Of a DNA stretch of 58,237 nucleotides, positions 1 to 7,150 are shown one piece after another (the first letter of the stretch is position 1; each line of letters opens with the position of its first letter). Source of the DNA: Akkermansiaceae bacterium UBA1315 (GTDB lineage: Bacteria; Verrucomicrobiota; Verrucomicrobiia; Verrucomicrobiales; Akkermansiaceae). Position numbers and translations under genes: made by a program. The DNA is taken from assembly GCA_002307065.1 (NCBI GenBank), contig DBTN01000016.1:1-58237 (forward strand). The letters are read 5' to 3'. The notes beneath the pieces are model-generated. The model was not told the origin of the DNA and did no database searches. It saw only the letters and a program-made list of their open reading frames with translations.

Positions 1-280
1 CGCCCACACCGGTGCGACGAACAATCCTCACGCCGTCACCAAAGCCCAGGTCGGACTCGGGAACGTCGATAACACCAGCGACCTCAACAAGCCGGTTTCG
101 ACCGCTCAGCAGGCCGCGCTGGATGCGAAAGCGAGCACCGCATCGCTCGCCGCCCACACCGGTGCGACGAACAATCCTCACGCCGTCACCAAAGCCCAGG
201 TCGGACTCGGGAACGTCGATAACACCAGCGACCTCAACAAGCCGGTTTCGACCGCTCAGCAGGCCGCGCTGGATGCGAAG
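1..280 (+). repeat. 150-bp direct repeat inside the tail fibre gene
   Basis: Bases 1-129 and 151-279 are identical, with a period of exactly 150 bp (50 codons). The second copy diverges after base 279. Nucleotide-level identity means recent duplication or gene conversion; more copies may lie to the left of the window. Confidence 0.95.
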
Positions 281-1303
281 GCTCCATTACTCGCGACCGG
301 TCTTCCGACTAAGGCGAGCTTGGACGATGCTGACTTGTTTCGGATCAACGACAGCTCGGGCGGGTTGCAAAACACGGTATCGGGGTCTTCGCTCTGGTCG
401 TGGATCAAGTCAAAATTCGAAGAGGCAATCACGTATGCTGGCGCTAAAAACTGGACAGGACTCCAACGCGCGACAGCTCAGGTGGCCAGTGATGACCACG
501 TCTTGATGACTCGTCTGCTTGTGCGCGAAGCGGTCCTCGATCAGCTCGCAATCGTAGACGCGATGGCTTACCGGTCACGCCTGGCTAACCGAGCCAAGCT
601 CTTACTTGATGCCGACTATCAAAACCTTCTCACTTTCGCAACAGGCCTCTATCGACTCGCCGGAAAGCGTGTGGATTTCTTCTCCGGCCGATTGGTGCAG
701 AACGTCGGAGCCGGATCGATCGCCGAAATGTGGTTGGGTGGCGCGGTGACGATGTCTGGCCACAATACAGCCGCAGACGGCATTGAGATCAGCTCCACTG
801 GTCGCGTCACGATGCCGTCAATGCCGCTTCCGGATTCTCCGAATTTCGGGATGATTGTCGCGAAATATCCACTCACCACAACAACCGTCCAAGCTGGTGC
901 TTATGGTGTTTCCGGAGATCGTCGGATGACCTACGGGTCCTCGCTCAATTTTTATGTGGGCAACGGGCAGTCATCACATGTGGTCGCCGTGCCCATTACT
1001 GTCGGCGCTGTAATGGCGACTACCTGGAGCCTCCAGCGATTGCACGGCAGCACATCGTGCAGCGGCGGAGCAAGCGCGGGCGAAACCGTGCTAATCAACA
1101 ACACAGAATCGTCCGGCACCACTAACGGATATGTGTGCTCTGGAACTTACAACAACTCGCCACTGTCGTCGGTGAATGTCAATGCCGCGAACAACGCGGC
1201 GCACACGCTCGCATTTTTTACGATCGCTCCAGGCAACATCGATCGGGCCGCGCTCTACGATCTCTACAAGTCCACAATCGGCCAAGGTCTTGGACTGCCT
1301 TGA
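2..1303 (+). CDS. Phage tail fibre protein with 50-residue repeats (5' end outside window)
   Basis: The frame is open from the first base of the window, so the N-terminus is missing; 433 residues are visible. The first part holds nearly two copies of a 50-residue unit with cores such as NPHAVTKAQVGLGNVDNTSD and NKPVSTAQQAALDAK. This is the tail-fibre repeat seen in many tailed-phage fibre proteins. After about residue 95 the sequence changes to a unique region rich in Gly, Ser, Thr and Asn, with the segment GAYGVSGDRRMTYGSSLNF, which would suit a distal receptor-binding or beta-rich tip. The stop is TGA at 1301-1303, twelve bases before the next gene. The role is inferred as host recognition. 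The unusual point is its position upstream of the neck and tail genes. Confidence 0.8.
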   Translation, partial: AHTGATNNPHAVTKAQVGLGNVDNTSDLNKPVSTAQQAALDAKASTASLAAHTGATNNPHAVTKAQVGLGNVDNTSDLNKPVSTAQQAALDAKAPLLATGLPTKASLDDADLFRINDSSGGLQNTVSGSSLWSWIKSKFEEAITYAGAKNWTGLQRATAQVASDDHVLMTRLLVREAVLDQLAIVDAMAYRSRLANRAKLLLDADYQNLLTFATGLYRLAGKRVDFFSGRLVQNVGAGSIAEMWLGGAVTMSGHNTAADGIEISSTGRVTMPSMPLPDSPNFGMIVAKYPLTTTTVQAGAYGVSGDRRMTYGSSLNFYVGNGQSSHVVAVPITVGAVMATTWSLQRLHGSTSCSGGASAGETVLINNTESSGTTNGYVCSGTYNNSPLSSVNVNAANNAAHTLAFFTIAPGNIDRAALYDLYKSTIGQGLGLP

Positions 1304-1315
1304 CCACCGAAACCA

Positions 1316-1681
1316 ATGACATCTATGCTACTCAATCAAAAATCACAAACAGAGGTGGATCGAGACGCCGTTGATGCCTCCGTCCTACGCGCCGCTGAGG
1401 CGGTCCATCATCTCGCGATCACTCTGGATCAGGAATATCGAAAATTCTGGCTTACTGATACCGCGCGAATGCTTGATCGTCTCAATAATAACGTGCCGCG
1501 CACCCTCGCGGTCCTCGCCGGAAACGCAGCGCTTGGGGAGGCCGTCAACACCCAGCTCGATATCCTCAATCTGCCTCAATTTTCCGCCCGCGCACCTATC
1601 GCCATGCCCGACGGCTACCAATTCGTCGAGAGCGAGTTCGTCTTCATCGATCCAGCGGTGGAGGACCCATCCCATGATTAA
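1316..1681 (+). CDS. Hypothetical phage protein
   Basis: 121 residues, starting 12 bases after the fibre gene. No family recognised. The sequence is mostly helical in composition (DAVDASVLRAAEAVHHLAI, then RNA-free acidic and hydrophobic stretches) and ends in an acidic tail. An in-frame ATG at 1322 is an alternative start. Its 3' end overlaps the next gene by 8 bases, so the two are probably translated together. From its place between a fibre and neck proteins it could be a fibre chaperone or small structural protein, but nothing in the sequence proves this. Confidence 0.65.
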   Translation: MTSMLLNQKSQTEVDRDAVDASVLRAAEAVHHLAITLDQEYRKFWLTDTARMLDRLNNNVPRTLAVLAGNAALGEAVNTQLDILNLPQFSARAPIAMPDGYQFVESEFVFIDPAVEDPSHD

Positions 1682-2018
1682 AAACTTCCAAATTAAACGC
1701 GGCGATAGCTGGGAACTTCCTAGCGTGCTCTTGAAAGATGGGAATGGTGATCCACTTCCTTCCCCGGTCGTGTCCGCTCGGATGATGCTGCGGCCGTCCG
1801 CCGGAGCCAGGACGACAGCGATGGAATTCTCCACCGCCGACGAGTCCATTCTGATCACCGACGCGACGATGGGCTGGATCGAAATTCCGGAAAAAATCAT
1901 GGACTTCCGAGCGGGAATTTATGCCTACGACTTAGAATTCACATTTGCTGACGGCCGCGTTCTCACCCCCCTTTCAGGCAAGTTCACCCTCACCCAGGAC
2001 AGCTCACGCAGTTCCTAA
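1674..2018 (+). CDS. Hypothetical phage structural protein
   Basis: 114 residues. I chose the ATG at 1674, inside the end of the previous gene (overlap of 8 bases), because the protein from there opens with a plausible beta-rich sequence (MIKNFQIKRGDSWELP). The open frame reaches further left, but only through the coding region of the previous gene. The repeated pattern of short strands (GDPLPSPVV, GWIEIPEKIMDFRAGIYAYD, FADGRVLTPLSGKF) resembles small beta-sandwich proteins found beside phage tail genes, for example BppU N-terminal-like or Ig-like proteins. That match is by eye only. Confidence 0.65.
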   Translation: MIKNFQIKRGDSWELPSVLLKDGNGDPLPSPVVSARMMLRPSAGARTTAMEFSTADESILITDATMGWIEIPEKIMDFRAGIYAYDLEFTFADGRVLTPLSGKFTLTQDSSRSS

Positions 2019-2021
2019 ATC

Positions 2022-2606
2022 ATGGACCTCCACATCACCATCACCAAGGATCAGACGGCGCGATTGGACGCGCTGCAAAACCCTTTGCCGGGGCTTTTAC
2101 CACGGCTTGCAAAGGCGTTTCATGCCGGCGCACTTGAGTCAGTCGGCCGCGCCGTGCGTGGGCGATTTACCGGCAAGGGTCCATTCCCGGTCGATCAAAA
2201 CAAGCTGGGTGTCAAAACCGGTTATCTCCGCCGATCGATCCGAGCAACGGCGCCACAACTCAACACGGACACCGGCACGATCAGTGTGGCGGCCGGATCC
2301 AATCTGAAATATTTCGCACCACACGAGTTCGGCTTTCGCGGTCAGGTCAAAGTGCGGGGGCACACGCGTAAGGCGGTGGCGACCGGCACGAACTCACGCG
2401 GACGCCTCACACGATCGAGCATCAACAACCTCAAGGTTTCGAAGATCGTCAAAGGGCAGAAAAACTATGCCTACGTGAAACCCCACGGCCGCCGCGTGAA
2501 CATCCGCGCACGTCGACCACTGGGAACCGAACTCGATAGCATTCAAACCCGCGCTGCGATGCGCGGGAAAATCAAAGGAGCACTCCTCAAATCCCTCGGA
2601 GCATGA
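2022..2606 (+). CDS. Phage virion morphogenesis / HK97 gp10-like tail-completion protein
   Basis: 194 residues, strongly basic. The middle region contains GVKTGYLRRSIRATAP followed by a strand region and YFAPHEFGFRG. In gp10-like and Mu gpG-like head-tail joining proteins, a 'TGxLRxSI' segment followed by an 'xxEFG' box is the usual signature. Such proteins sit at the neck or top of the tail tube. The C-terminus (RRPLGTELDS...IKGALLKSLGA) also fits. The gene starts 4 bases after the previous stop and its last bases overlap the next ATG by 4 (ATGA), indicating one transcript. Confidence 0.65.
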   Translation: MDLHITITKDQTARLDALQNPLPGLLPRLAKAFHAGALESVGRAVRGRFTGKGPFPVDQNKLGVKTGYLRRSIRATAPQLNTDTGTISVAAGSNLKYFAPHEFGFRGQVKVRGHTRKAVATGTNSRGRLTRSSINNLKVSKIVKGQKNYAYVKPHGRRVNIRARRPLGTELDSIQTRAAMRGKIKGALLKSLGA

Positions 2607-3142
2607 GCACAGCAGACCCCATCACCCAGACCGGCGAAATCTATCCGGACACGCTCGACCCGATGCTCGAAGCCATTCGGCAATCGATCATTGACGCCGG
2701 CGCGGATATCGATCCGGACACGGAGACAAGCGAAGTGCTTCGATCGATGCATCAATTCACGGCGGCGCAAGTGGTCATCATCGAGCCAGATGCGGCTGAT
2801 GAGCAAATCGACGCCTCCATCTTGGCCGCTGTGGGAATGGCAACCGGTTTATGTCTCCTCATTCTCACCGGTGGAGCGACCAATCCGGACCCGAACGCGC
2901 CGGGACCAAGACTCAAGATGGAACTGGAATTTCAGTTGTTCATCGACAGCCACATGCGCGGACCGGCCGCGATCCAGCCGCTAAAGCTGGTGTGTGCATT
3001 GATGAAATACCTTCACCACACACAGGTCCGGGTATCGGGATTTCCTTGGTATGAGGAACTCGTCTCAACCGGTTTCCAATCGCTTCCGGATCCGGACTAC
3101 ACGGCATACACCCTCACCTTCGACCGTGACTTCCAACTCTAA
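2603..3142 (+). CDS. Hypothetical phage neck or tail-terminator-like protein
   Basis: 179 residues, overlapping the previous gene by four bases (ATGA). It begins with a helical acidic segment (PMLEAIRQSIIDAGADIDPD) and continues as alternating strands with a hydrophobic core (MATGLCLLILTGGAT, LEFQLFIDSH) and ends YTAYTLTFDRDFQL. The layout (N-terminal helix, central strands, C-terminal strand) and the position directly after a gp10-like gene and before the tail-tube candidate match tail-terminator proteins (gpU/gp11 type). This is inference from order; no diagnostic motif is visible. Confidence 0.6.
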   Translation: MSTADPITQTGEIYPDTLDPMLEAIRQSIIDAGADIDPDTETSEVLRSMHQFTAAQVVIIEPDAADEQIDASILAAVGMATGLCLLILTGGATNPDPNAPGPRLKMELEFQLFIDSHMRGPAAIQPLKLVCALMKYLHHTQVRVSGFPWYEELVSTGFQSLPDPDYTAYTLTFDRDFQL

Positions 3143-3173
3143 CCGCCCGCCGGGCGAACCAACAAAAACGAAA

Positions 3174-3389
3174 ATGAAAACAAACACCGAAGCCGCACCG
3201 GCAGGCGAGAAGACCGCCGGGAAACCCGCTGCAAACGAAGTGGACATGCTTTGCAAAGTCCTCGTCAACGGCATGACCTACAACGGCGCTCACCACGCGC
3301 AGGGTAAGGAAATGCCGATCCCGGAAGCCAAGGCAAACGCACTGGCGAAACTCACCCCGCCGCAGGTGGAAATCCTCGGCGTCGTCTAA
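3174..3389 (+). CDS. Small hypothetical phage protein
   Basis: 71 residues from the ATG at 3174, preceded by an A-rich leader (aacaaaaacgaaa) rather than a Shine-Dalgarno sequence. The open frame extends upstream to 3051, but that part overlaps the previous coding region. The N-terminal third is low complexity (Ala/Pro/Lys). The rest, VDMLCKVLVNGMTYNGAHHA and a C-terminal EAKANALAKLTPPQVEILGVV, resembles the short DUF-type proteins that accompany phage tail genes and carry a 'v.yng..y..G..i.v...A..La..G.v.i' pattern. No function is assigned. Confidence 0.65.
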   Translation: MKTNTEAAPAGEKTAGKPAANEVDMLCKVLVNGMTYNGAHHAQGKEMPIPEAKANALAKLTPPQVEILGVV

Positions 3390-3427
3390 AACCAACCCGC
3401 TTTTCCTAAATCTAACAGATCAACATC

Positions 3428-3973
3428 ATGGCAACTCCACTAACCTACTCCGCCGAAATCTTCGCCGGTGCTCTCATCTACTTCGCGGAATATGCTGCGG
3501 CAACTTCCGACTCCGTCACCAAACCGATCGCGTCTTCCGAACTCTGGAAAGAAATCGTAGCCGTCCAGTCCTGGACACCGAAACGGAACATCACCGAAGA
3601 AATGGCCGAGATTCCGGATCCCGATCTGGGCTGGCGCGTCGAACCGCGTGAATTCACGCATGCCATTTATGCCGAAATCGTTGCTCGCACCACCACCGAG
3701 CTTTTCCACCGGCTCCACTTCGGCCTCGCCGCCGCGGCAGTGAAAGGCACCGCTCAGACGCCGGGTGTAAAATCCGATTGCTCCGTCAAAGGCTGGGTAA
3801 AGGTGCAACTGCGCGAACACATCGGAACCGACCGGTTCGTCTACGACGCATGGTCCCACATCCACATCCTCGGCGATCCACCGGCGGCGACCAAGGCAAC
3901 CCAGCTTCCGGCTCTCCGGATCTGGCAGCTCAAGTCCGCACTCAACGCCTTCAACATGCCCGCTGCTGCCTGA
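3428..3973 (+). CDS. Phage structural protein, tail-tube candidate
   Basis: 181 residues. Begins MATPLTYSAEIFAGALIYFAEYAA and is compact, neutral and free of membrane segments. It contains VEPREFTHAIYAEIVARTTTE and ends in a short Ala-rich tail. Its size, abundance-type codon usage and its place after the neck genes and three genes before the tape-measure gene fit a major tail-tube protein, but no signature proves it. The leader (aatctaacagatcaacatc) lacks a Shine-Dalgarno sequence. Confidence 0.6.
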   Translation: MATPLTYSAEIFAGALIYFAEYAAATSDSVTKPIASSELWKEIVAVQSWTPKRNITEEMAEIPDPDLGWRVEPREFTHAIYAEIVARTTTELFHRLHFGLAAAAVKGTAQTPGVKSDCSVKGWVKVQLREHIGTDRFVYDAWSHIHILGDPPAATKATQLPALRIWQLKSALNAFNMPAAA

Positions 3974-4024
3974 TCCATCACGCGCCGGCGGCAGGGACCG
4001 CCGGCGCTCATCCTTTTCTCCACC

Positions 4025-4291
4025 ATGCCAGACGCCGCCGCCATCACACCATCAACCAGTGGTAACCTCGCGCCCACCGCGCCGGGGCTCGTCTCCGCTG
4101 CAACCAGTGGCAACCTCGCGCCCACTGCTCCTGGTCTCACCGCTGCGGCCGCGACGGGAAACCTCGCGCCGGCGACTCCCGGATTATCCCAACCGGTGGG
4201 CGGATCCACAGGCTCACCCACCGCTCCCAGCGCGATCACCAGTCCATCCGCAGGCAACCTTTCACCCACCGCACCCACCGCGATCGCTTAA
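4025..4291 (+). CDS. Pro/Thr/Ala repeat protein, phage cluster
   Basis: 88 residues made almost entirely of a degenerate 13-16 residue repeat whose core is GNLAPTAPGL, seen at least five times (SGNLAPTAPGL, SGNLAPTAPGL, TGNLAPATPGL, AGNLSPTAPTA). No Cys, no charged core and no membrane segment. The DNA repeats are similar but not identical, so selection acts on the peptide. It lies 51 bases after the tail-tube candidate and 6 bases before the next gene. The alternative + frame over this stretch gives an Arg/Pro-rich product and is rejected. A linker, decoration or fibre-associated role is possible; I do not recognise the family. Confidence 0.6.
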   Translation: MPDAAAITPSTSGNLAPTAPGLVSAATSGNLAPTAPGLTAAAATGNLAPATPGLSQPVGGSTGSPTAPSAITSPSAGNLSPTAPTAIA

Positions 4292-4297
4292 CCGACC

Positions 4298-4810
4298 ATG
4301 GCAATCGTAGTATCAGATTGGAAGATCGAGCACGTCCTCACCAACGGGCTCACGATCCTGCTTCTCGACTTCGGCGATGACATGGCGGACGAAGTCGAAA
4401 TGCCCGTCGAGCAACAGAGCGAGACGACGGCCGCGCTGTACGCGAGATGGGGCAAGAACCATCCCACCGGCGGAGCTCAACGGACGCTGTCCTGGACACG
4501 CCGGGTCTATCATTCCTCACCCGCTGCGGCCAGAGCCTACTGCATCGCTCACTCCGGCCTGATGCCCTACGGACGCGCCGGAAAAATCCGTCAGTCCATC
4601 CGCGATGGCGCTGTCTTCGAATATAGAGACGTGAGCGTGATTTCCGCAGCGACTTCCGCCGTGCGACTCATCCCACACGCCACCCTTACCGCCTACACCG
4701 CGAAGGTCGGAAAAACCGTTCCGATCTCAGGTTACGAAGCACCCGGCCTGCCCTTCTCATGGATCACCACACCCTTCGGTGAAATCACCGAACCTTTCGG
4801 CTCAATTTAA
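4298..4810 (+). CDS. Hypothetical phage tail protein
   Basis: 170 residues, starting 6 bases after the repeat protein. Opens MAIVVSDWKIEHVLTNGLTI and has an acidic stretch around residues 28-42. The central part contains GGAQRTLSWTRRVYHSSPAA and a later strand region GAVFEYRDVSVISA. No signal peptide or membrane helix. It ends with ITTPFGEITEPFGSI, where the near-repeat of 'PFGEIT' and 'PFGSI' is distinctive. The function is unknown; its location before the tape-measure gene suggests a tail component. Confidence 0.6.
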   Translation: MAIVVSDWKIEHVLTNGLTILLLDFGDDMADEVEMPVEQQSETTAALYARWGKNHPTGGAQRTLSWTRRVYHSSPAAARAYCIAHSGLMPYGRAGKIRQSIRDGAVFEYRDVSVISAATSAVRLIPHATLTAYTAKVGKTVPISGYEAPGLPFSWITTPFGEITEPFGSI

Positions 4811-4828
4811 CAAAATTCATTCATCATC

Positions 4829-5512
4829 ATGGCATCCATCGAATTTACCCCACCAGGCGGAGCCGACGAAGGCTTCAAAATGCTCATCCACAAACCGACC
4901 GTCGCCAGCACTCTTGCCGCTGGTTATACACTGGAAGAAGGCGACGGCACAGAGCTGCCGATCTGGTTCAACGAAGACGGATTCGGACCGCGAAATGCGG
5001 GCGGGCACAAGTCGATTTTCAAAAGCTTGGCCACCGCGGCCCGATCCGTGGAAATTGCTGATTCGTCGGGGCGGCTTTCTCCTGCTTTAACGTCTCGTCT
5101 GGCGGCTGACGCGTTCAATTCGACTAACGTGATGAGTGATTCAGGGTTTCCACCGATTAGTCTCGAGGCCAATTCACTTTACGAAATTCAGGCCCGTTTG
5201 ATCGTGCAGTCCGCAGCGACGACCACAGGGGTCTGGTGGAGGCTGATGGGACCTGCTGCTCAAACCGATTACATCTGCTACGGCTCAGAGATCATATTTC
5301 AAAATGCGGCGTCGACGATAACATGGGGCACGATTTATGCGCCTACTGCCACTTGGATCGCGGGAGCCCCCCTGACCGGGTCAATCGTGGGCGTGGTAAA
5401 AACGGGTGCTGTTACTCCGGTCCTTCCAGTAACGCTAGATTTTCAGTCTGAAGTGAATGGTTCTCAAGTTGCCATCAGGGCGGGTTCTGTGATCCGTTTC
5501 ACAAAGCTCTAA
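4829..5512 (+). CDS. Hypothetical phage structural protein with two-part architecture
   Basis: 227 residues. The first 65 residues (MASIEFTPPGGADEGFKMLI) look like a short attachment domain. From about residue 70 to the end the protein is beta-rich, Ser/Thr/Ala-rich and free of Cys pairs, with SLEANSLYEIQARLIVQSA, GVWWRLMGP and a C-terminal VNGSQVAIRAGSVIRFTKL. That C-terminal pattern (strand, aromatic-rich core, closing VI.F strand) resembles phage decoration or fibre-tip domains that trimerise, but I cannot name the family. The leader lacks a Shine-Dalgarno sequence. It is 12 bases upstream of the tape-measure gene. Confidence 0.6.
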   Translation: MASIEFTPPGGADEGFKMLIHKPTVASTLAAGYTLEEGDGTELPIWFNEDGFGPRNAGGHKSIFKSLATAARSVEIADSSGRLSPALTSRLAADAFNSTNVMSDSGFPPISLEANSLYEIQARLIVQSAATTTGVWWRLMGPAAQTDYICYGSEIIFQNAASTITWGTIYAPTATWIAGAPLTGSIVGVVKTGAVTPVLPVTLDFQSEVNGSQVAIRAGSVIRFTKL

Positions 5513-5524
5513 AGTCCATCTCCC

Positions 5525-7150
5525 ATGGCCGAAAAACTCCAATACGAACTCACGCTGAACACCCGTGCAACTGGCACCGGTGCGCGTGATACGCAGACCG
5601 GTCTGGACCGCGTGACGGACGCCCAAAAACGGCTGGAAACCACCACCGGCCGCACCGTCACCACCGGCCGCTCGTTGGAGACCTTTCTGGAAGACACGAG
5701 GGATAAATCGAAGTCTGCGACCTACGCTTTCTACGACCTCGACAAGGCCATGACGGCCACCGGTAACATCTCCAACAGCGTGGCAAATGGCGGCGTGGCA
5801 AACGTCGGCAAAGGAGTGAAAAACGTCGGCATGATCGCCGGGCAGGCGGGCTTCCAGATTCAGGACTTCGCGGTACAGGTGAGCGGTGGAACAAGCGCTC
5901 TGACGGCATTCGCGCAACAGGCTCCGCAGTTCCTCGGAATCTTCGGTCCAACCGGTGCTGTCGCGGGTGCTTTGGTCGCTGTGGGCGCGATCGCGGCGAA
6001 GGTGTTTTTCTCGATGAGAGAGGAAGGGGTAAAAGCTCTCAATGTGGTCAAAGAAACGGCGGAAAATGTCGGCGAAATGGCTCGCGAAGATCTCGACACG
6101 GCGCGCGAGTCGATCAAGGAAGCGGCGGAGTCAGCGAAGATGCTGAAACAGGAATACGGGGAAACAAAAACGGCCTCTGATAGCTACGCGTCATCCGCTC
6201 TATCCAACGCTGAAAAAATCGCCGCCGCGCACCGGACGATCTCCGAAATTTTAGGCATCTCGATCGATAAATTCCGGGAGCTAAACGCTCTCGAACAAGG
6301 TGCGGCCGATGCCAGAAATCTTACGGCTCAACAAGCGATCAACGCCGAAAACGAACGAGCGAGGAAAGCAAAAGAGGCGGTGACGGAGGCATCAAATCAG
6401 GTTAGCCAAACCGCACAAGCATTCGACATGGCGAAGGCCGATCTCGTGATTGCCAACGCAAAATTGGAAGCTCTGCGTGCTCAAAAAAAGGAGTTGGAGG
6501 ATATCGTCAAATCCGCTCCTGGCGTCTTGGATTATTTATCCGCTCCTGACAGCAATGTGTTGGGCGATTTATTAGCGAAACGAGCGGCCGCAAAAACAGC
6601 TAGAAAACAGCTCGAAGACCCGAATTTCGAAGGTCCGCTAAAAGCGGCGGAAGCTAAAGTGAATGCATTAGCAGATCAAACCGGAGGTCCCAATGCGGCC
6701 TTCCTGAAAGATCTGGAAGCAGCCGAGAAAAAATTGGCGGTTGCGCAAAAACAACGTGAAGACACGCTTTCGGCGGTCAGTATCAAGATCAGCGAAATCG
6801 AACAAACGCAGAAGGCAGACGATCTGGTGGCTAAGGCCGATGCACTGAAAACAAGCACGGACACGTTCGCGCAGGAACTTAAGTCGTCGGTCGAAAAAGT
6901 ATCTGCCTCCAATTCGACGGCTCAAGCGACCAAGGATAACATTCTGAAAATCGTCAGTGACGGGAAGATAACGGCTGATGAGACCAAAGCTCTTAGCCAA
7001 CACCTAGTAGATTTAACCGGACAATTGCAGGCTGGAATTTCTTCCACCGACGGCAACGTTTCGAGACTAATTTCGGTCATGTTTTCGTGGCAACAAACTG
7101 CGGCGGATCATGCAAAGCGGATCGCAGAACTCGAAAAATACCGTCGATGA
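5525..7150 (+). CDS. Phage tail tape-measure protein
   Basis: 541 residues, predominantly helical. Residues about 105-165 contain GFQIQDFAVQVSGGTSALTA followed by FAQQAPQFLGIFGPTGAVAG and a hydrophobic helix ending in FFSMREEG. This 'FQIQDFAVQ..gGtsal..fa.Q.pqllg.fGp.Ga' box is the recognisable signature of tape-measure proteins, which set tail length and reach the host membrane. The remainder is long coiled-coil sequence rich in Ala, Glu and Lys (for example RARKAKEAVTEASNQVS). At 541 residues it is short for a siphophage, implying a short tail, if the usual length relation holds. The stop overlaps the next start (ATGA). Confidence 0.85.
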   Translation: MAEKLQYELTLNTRATGTGARDTQTGLDRVTDAQKRLETTTGRTVTTGRSLETFLEDTRDKSKSATYAFYDLDKAMTATGNISNSVANGGVANVGKGVKNVGMIAGQAGFQIQDFAVQVSGGTSALTAFAQQAPQFLGIFGPTGAVAGALVAVGAIAAKVFFSMREEGVKALNVVKETAENVGEMAREDLDTARESIKEAAESAKMLKQEYGETKTASDSYASSALSNAEKIAAAHRTISEILGISIDKFRELNALEQGAADARNLTAQQAINAENERARKAKEAVTEASNQVSQTAQAFDMAKADLVIANAKLEALRAQKKELEDIVKSAPGVLDYLSAPDSNVLGDLLAKRAAAKTARKQLEDPNFEGPLKAAEAKVNALADQTGGPNAAFLKDLEAAEKKLAVAQKQREDTLSAVSIKISEIEQTQKADDLVAKADALKTSTDTFAQELKSSVEKVSASNSTAQATKDNILKIVSDGKITADETKALSQHLVDLTGQLQAGISSTDGNVSRLISVMFSWQQTAADHAKRIAELEKYRR

